Of a stretch of 64,000 nucleotides of DNA, positions 9,925-19,309 are shown piece by piece. Origin of the DNA: Oscillospiraceae bacterium (lineage in GTDB: Bacteria > Bacillota > Clostridia > Oscillospirales > CAG-272); contig SVUA01000003.1 of assembly GCA_015063485.1 (NCBI GenBank), positions 1-64,000 of the forward strand. The letters run 5' to 3'. A program made the position numbers and the translations under genes. How positions within the stretch are numbered: position 1 is the first letter of the stretch; the number at the start of each line of letters is the position of its first letter. Below the pieces are notes generated by a model. The model had not been told where the DNA came from and made no database searches. It was given only the letters and a program-made list of their open reading frames with translations.

Positions 9925-11895
9925 ATGAACGAAAAATTTTATATCACAACAGCGATAGCTTACGCTTCAAAAAAGCCTCACTTTGGAAACACGTATGAAG
10001 CCATTATGACTGACGCTCTCACGCGTTGGCGCAAAGAGATGGGCTACGACGTATTTATGTGTACGGGCACTGACGAGCACGGTCAGAAAATAGAGGACCT
10101 TGCGCGTGACGCGGGCATTACGCCCAAGGCGTACGTTGACGGCGTTGCAGGAGAGATCCGCGGGCTTTGGGACAACATGAACGTCAAGTACGACCACTTT
10201 ATCCGTACGACAGACGACTATCACGAGGCAGCTGTAAAGAAGATGTTCACACGCTTCTACAATCAAGGCGATATCTATAAGAGCCGCTATGAAGGCTGGT
10301 ACTGCGTGCCCTGTGAGTCCTTCTTCACCGACACTCAGGCGGTCGACTGCAAGTGTCCCGACTGCGGACGCCCTGTCGAAAAGGCAAGTGAGGAGGCATA
10401 TTTCTTCAATATGAAGAAGTACGCTGACAGACTTATGAATTACATCGAGGAGCACCCCGAGTTTATCGAGCCCGAGAGCCGCAAGAAAGAGATCGTAAAC
10501 AACTTCCTCAAGGCAGGACTTCAGGATCTTTGCGTTTCGCGTACCTCGTTCAGCTGGGGTATCCCCGTGGATATAGACCCCAAGCACGTCACTTACGTTT
10601 GGCTTGACGCGCTTACGAACTACATCACTGCTATCGGCTACGATCCCGACAAGAGCTATGATGAGCAGAGCGAAAAATTCAAGAAATATTGGCCCGCGGA
10701 CGTTCATATAATTGGTAAGGACATTATCCGCTTCCACACCATATACTGGCCTATATTCCTTATGGCGCTTGATCTGCCACTGCCCAAAAAAGTATTCGCG
10801 CATCCGTGGTTCAACTTTGGTATGGACAAGATGTCAAAGTCGAAAGGAAACGTTATCTACGCCGATAAGCTCGCCGAGAAGTTCACCGTTGACGGTGTCA
10901 GATACTACGCGCTTGCCGAGATGCCCTACGCAAACGACGGCTCTATCACCTATGAAAACGTGATAAAGCGCTTCAATACCGATCTTGTCAACAACCTCGG
11001 TAACCTTGTAAAGCGTACGCTTGATATGCAGAAAAAATATTTTGATAAGGTCATTCAAGCGCCCACCGCAAAGGACGCGCTTGATGACGAGATAGTCGCC
11101 GCCTGCGTCAAGGCATACGACAAGGTCGTTGAGAATATGGAGGGCTACCGTATAGCAGATGCGCTCGACGAGATATTCGAGATGCTCTCTCGCGCGAATA
11201 AGTATATTGACGAGACTACTCCTTGGACACTCGCCAAGGACGAATCGCAAAAGGAACGTCTCGGAACAGTTCTCTACACGCTTCTTGAGGCTATCCGTTG
11301 GGGAGCTGTGCTTCTTCACCCGTTCATTCCCGCAACCGCCGAGGAGATACTCTCCGAGCTTAACACGGATGCTTGCGGATATGCGTCTATCGGCAGCGCT
11401 GACCGCTTCGGCGCGCTTAAAGCGGGCGATTCCGTAAAGGATTCCAAGGTGCTGTTCGCGCGTATGGACGAAGCAAAGGTCCTTGCAGAGTTCGAGGCTG
11501 AAAGACAGGCACAGATAGCGGCGGCTGAGGCGGCTAAAAAGGCGGCTGAAGCTCCCGAAAAGCCTGAGGGCTGCGCGCTTATCGGTATCGAGGACTTTAT
11601 GAACGTCGAGCTTCGCACGGCTAAGGTCATCTCCTGTGAGCGCGTGCCTAAAGCAAAGAAGCTTCTCCTTATGAAGCTTGACCTCGGATATGAGCAAAGA
11701 CAGGTAGTATCGGGTATCGCAAAATTCTATTCGCCCGAGGATATGATAGGCAAAAAGGTCATCGTCGTCGCTAACCTCAAACCCGCAACGCTTTGCGGCA
11801 TTGAGTCGCAGGGCATGATACTCGCAAGCGGCGAGGAACAGGTTCGCGTCGTTTTCCTCGCGGAAGATACACCTCTTGGCGAGAGAGTTCATTGA
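9925..11895 (+). CDS. metG: methionine--tRNA ligase with C-terminal tRNA-binding domain
   Basis: HFGNTYEAIMTDALTRW, KMSKSKGNVIYAD, C-terminal EDFMNVELRTAKVISCERVPKAKKLLLMKLDLG. Confidence 0.97.
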   Translation: MNEKFYITTAIAYASKKPHFGNTYEAIMTDALTRWRKEMGYDVFMCTGTDEHGQKIEDLARDAGITPKAYVDGVAGEIRGLWDNMNVKYDHFIRTTDDYHEAAVKKMFTRFYNQGDIYKSRYEGWYCVPCESFFTDTQAVDCKCPDCGRPVEKASEEAYFFNMKKYADRLMNYIEEHPEFIEPESRKKEIVNNFLKAGLQDLCVSRTSFSWGIPVDIDPKHVTYVWLDALTNYITAIGYDPDKSYDEQSEKFKKYWPADVHIIGKDIIRFHTIYWPIFLMALDLPLPKKVFAHPWFNFGMDKMSKSKGNVIYADKLAEKFTVDGVRYYALAEMPYANDGSITYENVIKRFNTDLVNNLGNLVKRTLDMQKKYFDKVIQAPTAKDALDDEIVAACVKAYDKVVENMEGYRIADALDEIFEMLSRANKYIDETTPWTLAKDESQKERLGTVLYTLLEAIRWGAVLLHPFIPATAEEILSELNTDACGYASIGSADRFGALKAGDSVKDSKVLFARMDEAKVLAEFEAERQAQIAAAEAAKKAAEAPEKPEGCALIGIEDFMNVELRTAKVISCERVPKAKKLLLMKLDLGYEQRQVVSGIAKFYSPEDMIGKKVIVVANLKPATLCGIESQGMILASGEEQVRVVFLAEDTPLGERVH

Positions 11896-11900
11896 TAATA

Positions 11901-12063
11901 AACAAATTGCGGTTTATCGGAAAGTTTAACAAACATGGTAGGGCGGGGGCTTGCTCCCGCCGAAATAAACATATTAAACCAAACATAACGGCGGGAGATA
12001 AACCCCCGCACTACAGCGAATACGCGTAGGTGCGAACACATCTCCCCGATAAATCAAAATTTG
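11901..12063. repeat. TIR-bounded element with gtagggcgggggcttgctcccgccg core
   Basis: caaattgcggtttatcgg ... ccgataaatcaaaatttg. Confidence 0.85.
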
Positions 12064-12078
12064 AAGATAAAAAAACAA

Positions 12079-12111
12079 ATTGGGATAGCAGTTGCTATCC
12101 CAATATTTTAA
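12079..12111. terminator. intrinsic terminator-like hairpin downstream of metG
   Basis: attgggatagca-gt-tgctatcccaatatttt, 12-bp perfect stem plus AT-rich tail. Confidence 0.65.
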
Positions 12112-12159
12112 AGTCAGCGTAACGACTGGCGAGAACGAACATATCAAAAGGAGAACCAT

Positions 12160-13116
12160 ATGAAAATTTGTGTTGTTGGCTGCGGAAGATGGGGTTCACT
12201 CATCACGTGGTATCTTGACTCGATAGGTCACGACGTAACGCTATACGGCAGAGCCTCATCAGAGCATATGAAAAGATTTTTAAAGGATAGAAAGAACGAT
12301 CTTCTTTATCTACCAGAAAGCATCGCGCTTACGACCGACATAAACGAGCTAAAAAAAGCCGATGTGATAATCATATCGATAGCATCGCAGGCACTCGATT
12401 CATTTATGAAACAAATTGGATCGCTCGGTCTTGATAATAAAATATTCATTCTTTGTATGAAAGGAATAGAGATAGGCACCGGAAAAAGGCTCTCCGAGAT
12501 CGTTCGCGAGAACACCTCGCCCACAAACGCCGTCGCCGTGTGGCTCGGTCCCGGTCACGTTCAGGAATTTTACAACGGCATACCGAATTGCATGGTCATC
12601 GACTCGGATAACGATGACGTCAAGCACCTGCTCGTAAATGAGTTTTCGAGCGACCTTATCCGCTTTTATTTTGGCACAGACCTTATCGGAAACGAGATAG
12701 GCGCGGCGGCAAAAAACGTTATCGGTATAGCCGCGGGTATGCTTGACGGCATGAGTCTGTCTACCCTCAAGGGTGCGCTTATGTCAAGAGGAACGCGCGA
12801 GATCGCAAGGCTTATAAAGGCGCTCGGTGGAAACGAGCTCTCCGCTTACGGTCTTTGCCACCTCGGTGATTACGAGGCGACCGTCTTTTCGAAATTCAGT
12901 CATAACAGACAGTTCGGCGAATCGGTCGTTAAAAAAGAAAAATATGAGCTTTTGGCGGAGGGATATTACACCGTTAAAGCTCTCGTCGAGCTTGGCGATA
13001 CATACGGTGTCGACCTGCCGATATGCAAAGCCGTCTATTCTGTTCTTTGGGAGCAAGCCGACGCATCAGAGAAAATAAATGAGCTTTTCAAAAGAAGCTT
13101 GAAGCAAGAATTTTAA
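12160..13116 (+). CDS. gpsA: NAD(P)H-dependent glycerol-3-phosphate dehydrogenase
   Basis: VVGCGRWGSLITWYLDSIGHDVTLYGR, ILCMKGIEIGTGKRLSEI, GAAAKNVIGIAAGMLDGM. Confidence 0.9.
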   Translation: MKICVVGCGRWGSLITWYLDSIGHDVTLYGRASSEHMKRFLKDRKNDLLYLPESIALTTDINELKKADVIIISIASQALDSFMKQIGSLGLDNKIFILCMKGIEIGTGKRLSEIVRENTSPTNAVAVWLGPGHVQEFYNGIPNCMVIDSDNDDVKHLLVNEFSSDLIRFYFGTDLIGNEIGAAAKNVIGIAAGMLDGMSLSTLKGALMSRGTREIARLIKALGGNELSAYGLCHLGDYEATVFSKFSHNRQFGESVVKKEKYELLAEGYYTVKALVELGDTYGVDLPICKAVYSVLWEQADASEKINELFKRSLKQEF

Positions 13117-13127
13117 CTTGCTTTTTT

Positions 13128-13352
13128 CAAATTTTGATTTATCGGTGGGTTTGATTTGATGAAACGTTCATAAAAACACCGTAGGGGAGGATATTATCCT
13201 CTCGCAAAACGAACGTCAAAGTCCAAGCGAAACGGGCTGTCGAGGACGTCAGCCCCTACCGAGTTTATTCGTCGATATTTCGTTTAATTTTGCATTTTGC
13301 ACTTTGCACTTTGCATTTTGCATTTATCAAACTCCCCTATAAACCGCAATAT
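13128..13352. repeat. TIR-bounded element with GTAGGGGAGGATATTATCC and GGGCTGTCGAGGACGTCAGCCC modules plus ttttgca tandem repeat
   Basis: left caaattttgatttatcgg, degenerate right cctataaaccgcaat. Confidence 0.75.
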
Positions 13353-13407
13353 CTTTTTTAATAACCAATATACACACAACAAATTCAAATCAAATACGGG
13401 AGATATC

Positions 13408-14244
13408 ATGTCCGAAAAAACATCTTCTACGATACTCGATTGCAACGGAATAATCGACTCGCACGCGCACTATTTTGACAAACGCTTTGACGCTGAAAGC
13501 GACGGTGCGGCCGCCGTACTCTCGCGCGACGTGTTTGGCAGAGGCATCGCCGCCGTTATAAACGTCGGTACACGCAACGAAACGAATCTTCTCGCCATTG
13601 AGCAAACCGCAAAATATGAAAATATGTTCGCCGCCGTCGGTATTCACCCAGAGGACGTTCAAATGCCCGATGTCGATCTCGACACCGAACTTTCCTTGCT
13701 CTCTTCCCTACTCAAAAATGCTGACGAACGCAAAAAAAATAAGATAGTCGCCCTCGGTGAGATTGGGCTCGACTATCATTGGCAGCCCGTCAACAAGCCG
13801 CTCCAGCAAAAATGCTTCGATATGCAAATGGAACTCGCCGCAAAAACGGTTCTTCCCGTCATAATTCATGACCGCGAGGCGCACGGAGACTGCTTTGAGA
13901 CTGTACTACGACACCCCGACGTTCGCGGAGTGTTCCACAGTTATAGCGGAAGTCCCGAAATGGCTCTTGAGCTCGTCAAACGCGGTTGGTATATCTCATT
14001 TTCAGGTGTTCTGACCTATAAAAACGCGCGCAAGACCGTCGAGACCGCCGCGGCTATCCCTCTCGAACGCATCCTTATCGAGACCGATGCCCCTTACCTC
14101 GCGCCCACGGGATTCCGCGGCTCTCTTAACCATTCGGGTCTTATGGGAGTTACTGCCAAGACCCTTGCCGATATTAAAGGTATCTCCGTCGATGAGGCAA
14201 TATCCGCCACCGCTGACAATACAAGAAGATTGTTTAATATATAA
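13408..14244 (+). CDS. tatD: TatD family metal-dependent DNase/hydrolase
   Basis: IDSHAHYFDKRFD, AVGIHPEDV, GEIGLDYHW, FHSYSGS, ETDAPYLAP; N-terminal ORF extension is repeat-derived (SPINRN...) so start set at 13408. Confidence 0.93.
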   Translation: MSEKTSSTILDCNGIIDSHAHYFDKRFDAESDGAAAVLSRDVFGRGIAAVINVGTRNETNLLAIEQTAKYENMFAAVGIHPEDVQMPDVDLDTELSLLSSLLKNADERKKNKIVALGEIGLDYHWQPVNKPLQQKCFDMQMELAAKTVLPVIIHDREAHGDCFETVLRHPDVRGVFHSYSGSPEMALELVKRGWYISFSGVLTYKNARKTVETAAAIPLERILIETDAPYLAPTGFRGSLNHSGLMGVTAKTLADIKGISVDEAISATADNTRRLFNI

Positions 14245-14277
14245 ATAACCGTTTTGAAAATTTTAATTTGTTTTTTA

Positions 14278-14403
14278 GGACAGTCGAGGACGCCTGTCCC
14301 TACAGAGTTAAACAAAGATTAATCGTTTCTTCTTCGCCTTACGGCGAGGGATAATATAAACGATCTTCTCAAACTTTGTAGGGACAGGCGTTCTCGACTG
14401 TCC
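14278..14403. repeat. long palindrome, GGACAGTCGAGGACGCCTGTCC type
   Basis: inverted arms with one mismatch, central tcgccttacggcga hairpin. Confidence 0.85.
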
Positions 14404-14445
14404 GTTTTGTTCAATTAACGTAAAACCAATTGGCTACATACAAAA

Positions 14446-14524
14446 CCTTTTTAATAAAGTTCTTTTTGGCTCGACCCTTTCTTTCAAGAAAGGGTCGAAC
14501 GCGTCCCCGCATTCCCTCGCGTCC
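14446..14524 (-). repeat. stop-codon-anchored element
   Basis: TAA|GGACGCGAGGGAATGCGGGGACGCGTTCGACCCTTTCTTGAAAGAAAGGGTCGAGCC. Confidence 0.8.
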
Positions 14525-15334
14525 TTACATCTTTGATATCTTCACAAGACGGTCGTAGCAGGTCTGCATAAATTCCTCGTGGGTAAGGTCCTTGTATCTG
14601 CCGTATCTGCCTACCTCAAGGGTGAGTGAGCCCGTGTAGTTATACTCATCGAGCTTTGCCATCATTTTAGCGTAATCGCAGTTGCCGTCGAAGGGTAAAA
14701 TGTGGATATCACCGTCCGCCATTTTATCGGCAGGTCTGCCGTAGTTATCGTGAATGTGAGTACAGAGTATCTTCTCACGGAATATGTCGGGCCAACATAC
14801 AGTTTCGGTATAGCAATGCTCGTGTCCGTTGTCATAGCAAAAGCCGACGTGCTCCATGTTTTCATAACGGTCAACGAGAACCGCGAGATTTCCTACCTTG
14901 CGGAGATTCTCAAAAGCGACCTGAACGCCCTTATCCTTTGCGTAGAGGACTATTTCGTCGTAACGCTCAAGACCGAGGTCATTGACCTGAGGGGGCAACC
15001 AACCGCTCGACACGTGCGTAATTATCATAGGAATACCGTTAGCGGCGCAAGTATCGACCGCTTTTTTCATATCGTTAAAGACGGTCAGATAATCAAGACC
15101 CGGCATCCACATAGCGTTGATATTCTTAAAGGAAGCGTGAACGAACTCACAGCTAAGTCCGAGCTTATCTCCTCGCTCAACGAGCGCCTTTACCTTTTCG
15201 CAGTCGTCGGTGGGAGTAAAAAAGCACTCAAATCCTACGTTTTTAATAAGGTCGAGCGTGTCTACCTCACTTATCGTTCCGTCATGTAAGCAGGTTGAAG
15301 TTATACCAAGCTTTCTTTTGATCCTATTTTCCAT
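14525..15334 (-). CDS. sugar phosphate isomerase/epimerase (xylose isomerase-like TIM barrel)
   Basis: GITSTCLHDGTISEVDTLDLIKNVGFECFF, FENLRKVGNLAVLVDRY, CYDNGHEH, THIHDNYG. Confidence 0.85.
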   Translation of the reverse strand: MENRIKRKLGITSTCLHDGTISEVDTLDLIKNVGFECFFTPTDDCEKVKALVERGDKLGLSCEFVHASFKNINAMWMPGLDYLTVFNDMKKAVDTCAANGIPMIITHVSSGWLPPQVNDLGLERYDEIVLYAKDKGVQVAFENLRKVGNLAVLVDRYENMEHVGFCYDNGHEHCYTETVCWPDIFREKILCTHIHDNYGRPADKMADGDIHILPFDGNCDYAKMMAKLDEYNYTGSLTLEVGRYGRYKDLTHEEFMQTCYDRLVKISKM

Positions 15335-15371
15335 TTTTGTTCTCCTTGAAAATGTATTTTATATGTTATTT

Positions 15372-16022
15372 TTATAATTTCAAAATTATTTCCGCCACGT
15401 CGCAAGGCGTTTGCGCGATAAAATCCGCGCCTTGTGCCGTAAGCTCCTCGCACGAGCCGTAGCCGTAAAGAACACCGATCGAGCGCAAGCCGTTTTCCTT
15501 TGCGCCGATAATATCGTGCTCACGGTCTCCGACCATTATAACGCTTTCTTTGTTAGAAGAGCCGCAACACTCAAGCGCGTAGCGGATAACGTCGCCCTTT
15601 TTTGTTCTCGTCTCGTCCATGAGAGCGCCCGCGACAAAGTGAAAATATTTATCAAGTTCAAAGTGCGAAAGTATCGTTTTCGCAAACGGCTCGGGCTTTG
15701 AAGTCGCAAGAACGATCTTTATATTCGCTTTTTTCAAGGCTTCCAAAAGCTCAAGCACTCCATCGTAGACTTTATTTTCAAAAATACCTTTGTCGCGGAA
15801 ATATTCCCTGTAATCGTCGACCGCGCGGCGCGCGCCATCGGGAGAAAAGCCGTAATATTTCATATAAGAATCTACAAGCGGAGGCCCTATGAATTTGTAA
15901 AGCTCCTCGCGAGAGGGCGGCTCTATGCCGTTTTTCTTTAACGAATACGCCACCGAGTTCGTGATACCCTCACCCGGATCTGTCAGCGTTCCGTCAAGGT
16001 CGAAAAATACGTATTCTATCAT
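15372..16022 (-). CDS. HAD family hydrolase (phosphoglycolate phosphatase-like)
   Basis: FFDLDGTLTDPGEGITNSVAYSL, VLATSKPEPFAKTIL, IMVGDREHDIIGAKENGLRSIGVLYGYGS. Confidence 0.92.
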   Translation of the reverse strand: MIEYVFFDLDGTLTDPGEGITNSVAYSLKKNGIEPPSREELYKFIGPPLVDSYMKYYGFSPDGARRAVDDYREYFRDKGIFENKVYDGVLELLEALKKANIKIVLATSKPEPFAKTILSHFELDKYFHFVAGALMDETRTKKGDVIRYALECCGSSNKESVIMVGDREHDIIGAKENGLRSIGVLYGYGSCEELTAQGADFIAQTPCDVAEIILKL

Positions 16023-16177
16023 TTTTCTACTCCAAAATAGTTATTTGTTGCGATAAGTTGTAAAGAGTTGCGAATCGTTGCAATTATATTGTAAATCAAT
16101 ACTCGGTTTTTGTCAATAAGTTTTCGAAAATAAAAAAACAAATCGTTATTCATTTTTATTATAACTCCCAAAAAAAC

Positions 16178-16206
16178 TTGACACAAAAGAGTCGAGGTGA
16201 TATAAT
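16178..16206 (+). promoter_or_regulatory. putative sigmaA promoter of metF
   Basis: TTGACA-N17-TATAAT, 34 nt upstream of the ATG at 16240. Confidence 0.75.
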
Positions 16207-16239
16207 TGGAAATGAATAATGAATGATGAGGTTTTTATA

Positions 16240-17118
16240 ATGAAATTAACCGACATTTTAAACTCAGGAAAGCCGTCGCTTTCCTTTGAGGTATTCCCGC
16301 CAAAGACCGACTCCTCCTTTGACAGCGTAAAGCTCGCCGTTGAGGAGATAGCCGAGCTCCGCCCCTCCTTTATGAGCGTTACATACGGTGCGGGCGGCGG
16401 AACGAGCAAATATACGCTCGATATCGCAAAAAACATTCTTAAGGAGCATAACGTCCCCACACTCGCGCATCTGACCTGCGTGTCCTCGACTAAAGAAACG
16501 GTACGCGATATGATAAAAGCGATCAAGGACGCGGGGATCGAGAACGTAATGGCTCTGCGCGGAGATATCCCCGAGAGTATGGAAAATGACGACCGATCAA
16601 AGTGGCACTACACACACGCCTACGAACTTGTTCGTGAGCTGAAGGAGAGCGAAGCGGACTTTTGTATCGGCGGCGCGTGCTATCCCGAGATACACCCCGA
16701 AAGTGCGGATCAGAGGAGCGACCTAAAATACCTCAAGGAAAAGGTAGACGCGGGTTGTGATTTCCTTACAACACAGATGTTCTTCGACAACAATCTTCTC
16801 TATAACTTTCTTTACAAGATACGCGAGGCTGGTATCACCGTCCCCGTTATCCCGGGCGTAATGCCGATAACGAACGCAAATCAGGTCGCAAGAGCGATAA
16901 AGCTTTCGGGCTCGTTCATGCCCGTTCGCTTCAAAGCACTCGTTGACCGCTTCGGCTCTGACCCCGACGCAATGAAGCAGGCTGGTATCGCGTACGCGAC
17001 CGACCAGATAATAGACCTTTACGCAAACGGAATAACCAACGTTCACGTTTATTCGATGAACAAGCCCGACGTCGCTAAAAAGATACAGGATAACCTTTCG
17101 GATATCCTCGGTAAATGA
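16240..17118 (+). CDS. metF: methylenetetrahydrofolate reductase [NAD(P)H]
   Basis: LSFEVFPPKTD, MSVTYGAGGGTSKYTLDIA, HLTCVSSTKETV, NVMALRGD, TQMFFDN, PVIPGVMPI. Confidence 0.96.
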   Translation: MKLTDILNSGKPSLSFEVFPPKTDSSFDSVKLAVEEIAELRPSFMSVTYGAGGGTSKYTLDIAKNILKEHNVPTLAHLTCVSSTKETVRDMIKAIKDAGIENVMALRGDIPESMENDDRSKWHYTHAYELVRELKESEADFCIGGACYPEIHPESADQRSDLKYLKEKVDAGCDFLTTQMFFDNNLLYNFLYKIREAGITVPVIPGVMPITNANQVARAIKLSGSFMPVRFKALVDRFGSDPDAMKQAGIAYATDQIIDLYANGITNVHVYSMNKPDVAKKIQDNLSDILGK

Positions 17119-17119
17119 T

Positions 17120-17710
17120 ATGGCTGTCGTTTTAACGCGCGAGTTCCCTTTACCGCCGCTTCGGCGCAAAGAAATTTTGCGGTATATGGGCTGTAAAGAA
17201 GAAACCGAACAGATATCAAGTCTTTTAGACGACTCTCTTGCGCTCTGCAAGAACATCTTCGCTCCGAGAGTCTGCTTTGCCGAATTTGATATATCAAAAG
17301 AAGGAAACACTCTTGACCTCGGATTTACCGTAACACAGAGCCGTGACCTTGCGAAAAATCTCCAGGATTGTAAAAAAGCAGTTGTTTTTTGCGCAACTGT
17401 GGGACATGGAATAGACCGACTTATCGTCAAAAGCAGCCGTCTGTCACCGTCTGCGGCTCTTTGCCTTCAAAGTATCGGCGCGGAAGCAATAGAGGCGGTA
17501 TGCGAAGAATTTTGCGCATATCTTGAGTGCGAAGAGAGATATGAGCTACGCCCTCGCTTCAGCGCAGGGTACGGAGATCTTTCGATCGAGCTTCAGCGTG
17601 ATATCTTCCGCGCTCTCGGTTGCGAAAAAAGAATAGGCGTCACGCTCAACGAGAGCCTTTTGATGTCACCGACAAAATCGGTCAGTGCAATCGTTGGGAT
17701 CGAAGCTTGA
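17120..17710 (+). CDS. stand-alone vitamin B12-dependent methionine synthase activation domain protein
   Basis: CATVGHGIDRL, AIEAVCEEFCAYLE, RPRFSAGYGDLSIELQRDIFRAL, GVTLNESLLMSPTKSVSAIVGI: MetH activation-domain motifs; directly follows metF. Confidence 0.9.
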   Translation: MAVVLTREFPLPPLRRKEILRYMGCKEETEQISSLLDDSLALCKNIFAPRVCFAEFDISKEGNTLDLGFTVTQSRDLAKNLQDCKKAVVFCATVGHGIDRLIVKSSRLSPSAALCLQSIGAEAIEAVCEEFCAYLECEERYELRPRFSAGYGDLSIELQRDIFRALGCEKRIGVTLNESLLMSPTKSVSAIVGIEA

Positions 17711-17817
17711 ATGAACGCAAAAGCTCTCTTGCGAAAAATTTTTATAAGTACATCAGTAAAAATAAAAAATTCAAAACCTAACGGTTTTGAGATCAAAGAA
17801 AGGCAAAAATTTTAAAA

Positions 17818-18783
17818 ATGGAACTATATCCTCTAAAACTCTCATACATAGCAAAAAACGCCATTTGGGGTGGTAAAAAGCTTTTGACCGAATGGAACAA
17901 AAAGGGCAACGACGACTCTATCGCGGAAACGTGGGAGCTCTCGGTCAGAGATAAAGAAATGGCGGTAATTCAAAACGGCATAGCTTGCGGCATGACGCTT
18001 TCAGAATATATCTCGCTTTGCGGCGCAGAGTGCGTTTCAAGCTCCTATACGCTCGATGATCCGTTTCCTCTTCTCGTTAAATTTATTGACGCGAGTGACC
18101 GCCTTTCCGTTCAGGTACACCCCGACGATACATACGCCAAAGAGGTGGAGAACGACGTTGGGAAAACTGAAATGTGGTATATTGCGGATGCCGAGCCAGA
18201 GGCGAGTATAATTTGCGGACTTTGCGACGGAGTCACCGTTTCCGACTTTAAAAAGGCGGTCATGAACGGACAGACGAACGAGGTCCTCAAAACCATTCCC
18301 GTGAAAAAGGGCGATAGCTTCTTTATCCCCGCAGGACTCGTTCACGCAATAGGAGCAGGTGTTCTTATTGCCGAGATCCAACAAAATTCCGACCTTACTT
18401 ATAGAGTTTTCGACTACGACAGAGTAGGCGCGGACGGACAAAAACGTCCTCTTCACATAGAAAAAGCTCTCGCTGTAACTCGCACGTGGAGCGAAGCGGA
18501 GCGCGATACAGAGGCATTTGAACGAGGTCGCGAATGCGCCGACGGCGAGCTTCTCGCGAACAGTAAATATTTCTCGGTCGTAAAAAAAACCATTTCCTCT
18601 CAATCAACCTTAACGGTACACAAAGAAAGCTTTGTCCCCCTTCTCTGCGTGGACGGAAAAGGCTCTATACTTTCAAACGGCACAAGCTACCCAATCGCTC
18701 GCGGAGATAGTTATTTTCTTCCCGCCAATTTGGGAGAAGTTGCCCTTGAGGGCGATCTTGAGGTCATTATCTCAAGAGTTTAA
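17818..18783 (+). CDS. manA: mannose-6-phosphate isomerase, class I
   Basis: ETWELSV, DRLSVQVHPDDTYA, KTEMWYI, FFIPAGLVHAIGAGVLIAEIQQNSDLTYRVFDYDR. Confidence 0.95.
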   Translation: MELYPLKLSYIAKNAIWGGKKLLTEWNKKGNDDSIAETWELSVRDKEMAVIQNGIACGMTLSEYISLCGAECVSSSYTLDDPFPLLVKFIDASDRLSVQVHPDDTYAKEVENDVGKTEMWYIADAEPEASIICGLCDGVTVSDFKKAVMNGQTNEVLKTIPVKKGDSFFIPAGLVHAIGAGVLIAEIQQNSDLTYRVFDYDRVGADGQKRPLHIEKALAVTRTWSEAERDTEAFERGRECADGELLANSKYFSVVKKTISSQSTLTVHKESFVPLLCVDGKGSILSNGTSYPIARGDSYFLPANLGEVALEGDLEVIISRV

Positions 18784-18789
18784 TGAATA

Positions 18790-18822
18790 AAACGGACAGT
18801 CGAGAACGACGGTCCGTTTTAT
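18790..18822. repeat. solo arm of palindromic family, terminator-like
   Basis: aaaacggacagtcgagaacgacggtccgtttt. Confidence 0.65.
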
Positions 18823-18859
18823 CTATATCGAACGTATTCTTTTTATTTAGAAAGCCAAA

Positions 18860-18940
18860 ATAATAAATCCCCTTCAAAGAAGTTCTTTGGGCTCGACTCT
18901 TTCTTGCGGGGAAAGGGTCGAACGCGTCCCCCCTCGCGTC
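18860..18940 (-). repeat. stop-codon-anchored element after spoVAE
   Basis: TAA|GACGCGAGGGGGGACGCGTTCGACCCTTTCCCCGCAAGAAAGAGTCGAGCCC. Confidence 0.8.
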
Positions 18941-19306
18941 TTATTTCGGTTTACCTTTAGATATAAGCGCGGCAATATATCCGAAACAGAGCGCGGCGGA
19001 CGTACCGACCGCGGCAGCGGTAAGAGGTCCTGAAAGAACACCTATAAGACCGCGCTCGTCGACTGCTTTCTTAACGCCTTTGGAGATAAGATAACCAAAG
19101 CCCGTAAGAGGAGTGGTCGCCCCCGCGCCCGCAAACTCCGCAAGAGGAGCGTAAAGCCCAACCGCTCCGAGAAAAACTCCCGCCACGACATACCCCACGA
19201 GAATACGCGCAGGTGAGAGCATTGTTTTATCAAGCAAAATTTGCGCAACTACGCAAAAAGCTCCGCCGATGGCGAACGCAATAATAATATCCATCAATAT
19301 CTGCAT
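18941..19306 (-). CDS. spoVAE: stage V sporulation protein AE (SpoVAEb)
   Basis: membrane protein AFAIGGAFCVVAQILLDKT...GAGATTPLTGFGYLISKGVKKAVDERGLIGVLSGPLTAAAVG. Confidence 0.9.
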   Translation of the reverse strand: MQILMDIIIAFAIGGAFCVVAQILLDKTMLSPARILVGYVVAGVFLGAVGLYAPLAEFAGAGATTPLTGFGYLISKGVKKAVDERGLIGVLSGPLTAAAVGTSAALCFGYIAALISKGKPK

Positions 19307-19309
19307 TTT

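Noticed and set aside
10834-11892. 352-aa minus-strand ORF antisense to metG
   Set aside because: Antisense shadow; metG is unambiguous on the plus strand.
13297-13407. N-terminal extension of the TatD ORF (MHFALCILHLSNSPINRN...)
   Set aside because: Encoded by repeat-element DNA; a good start lies at 13408.
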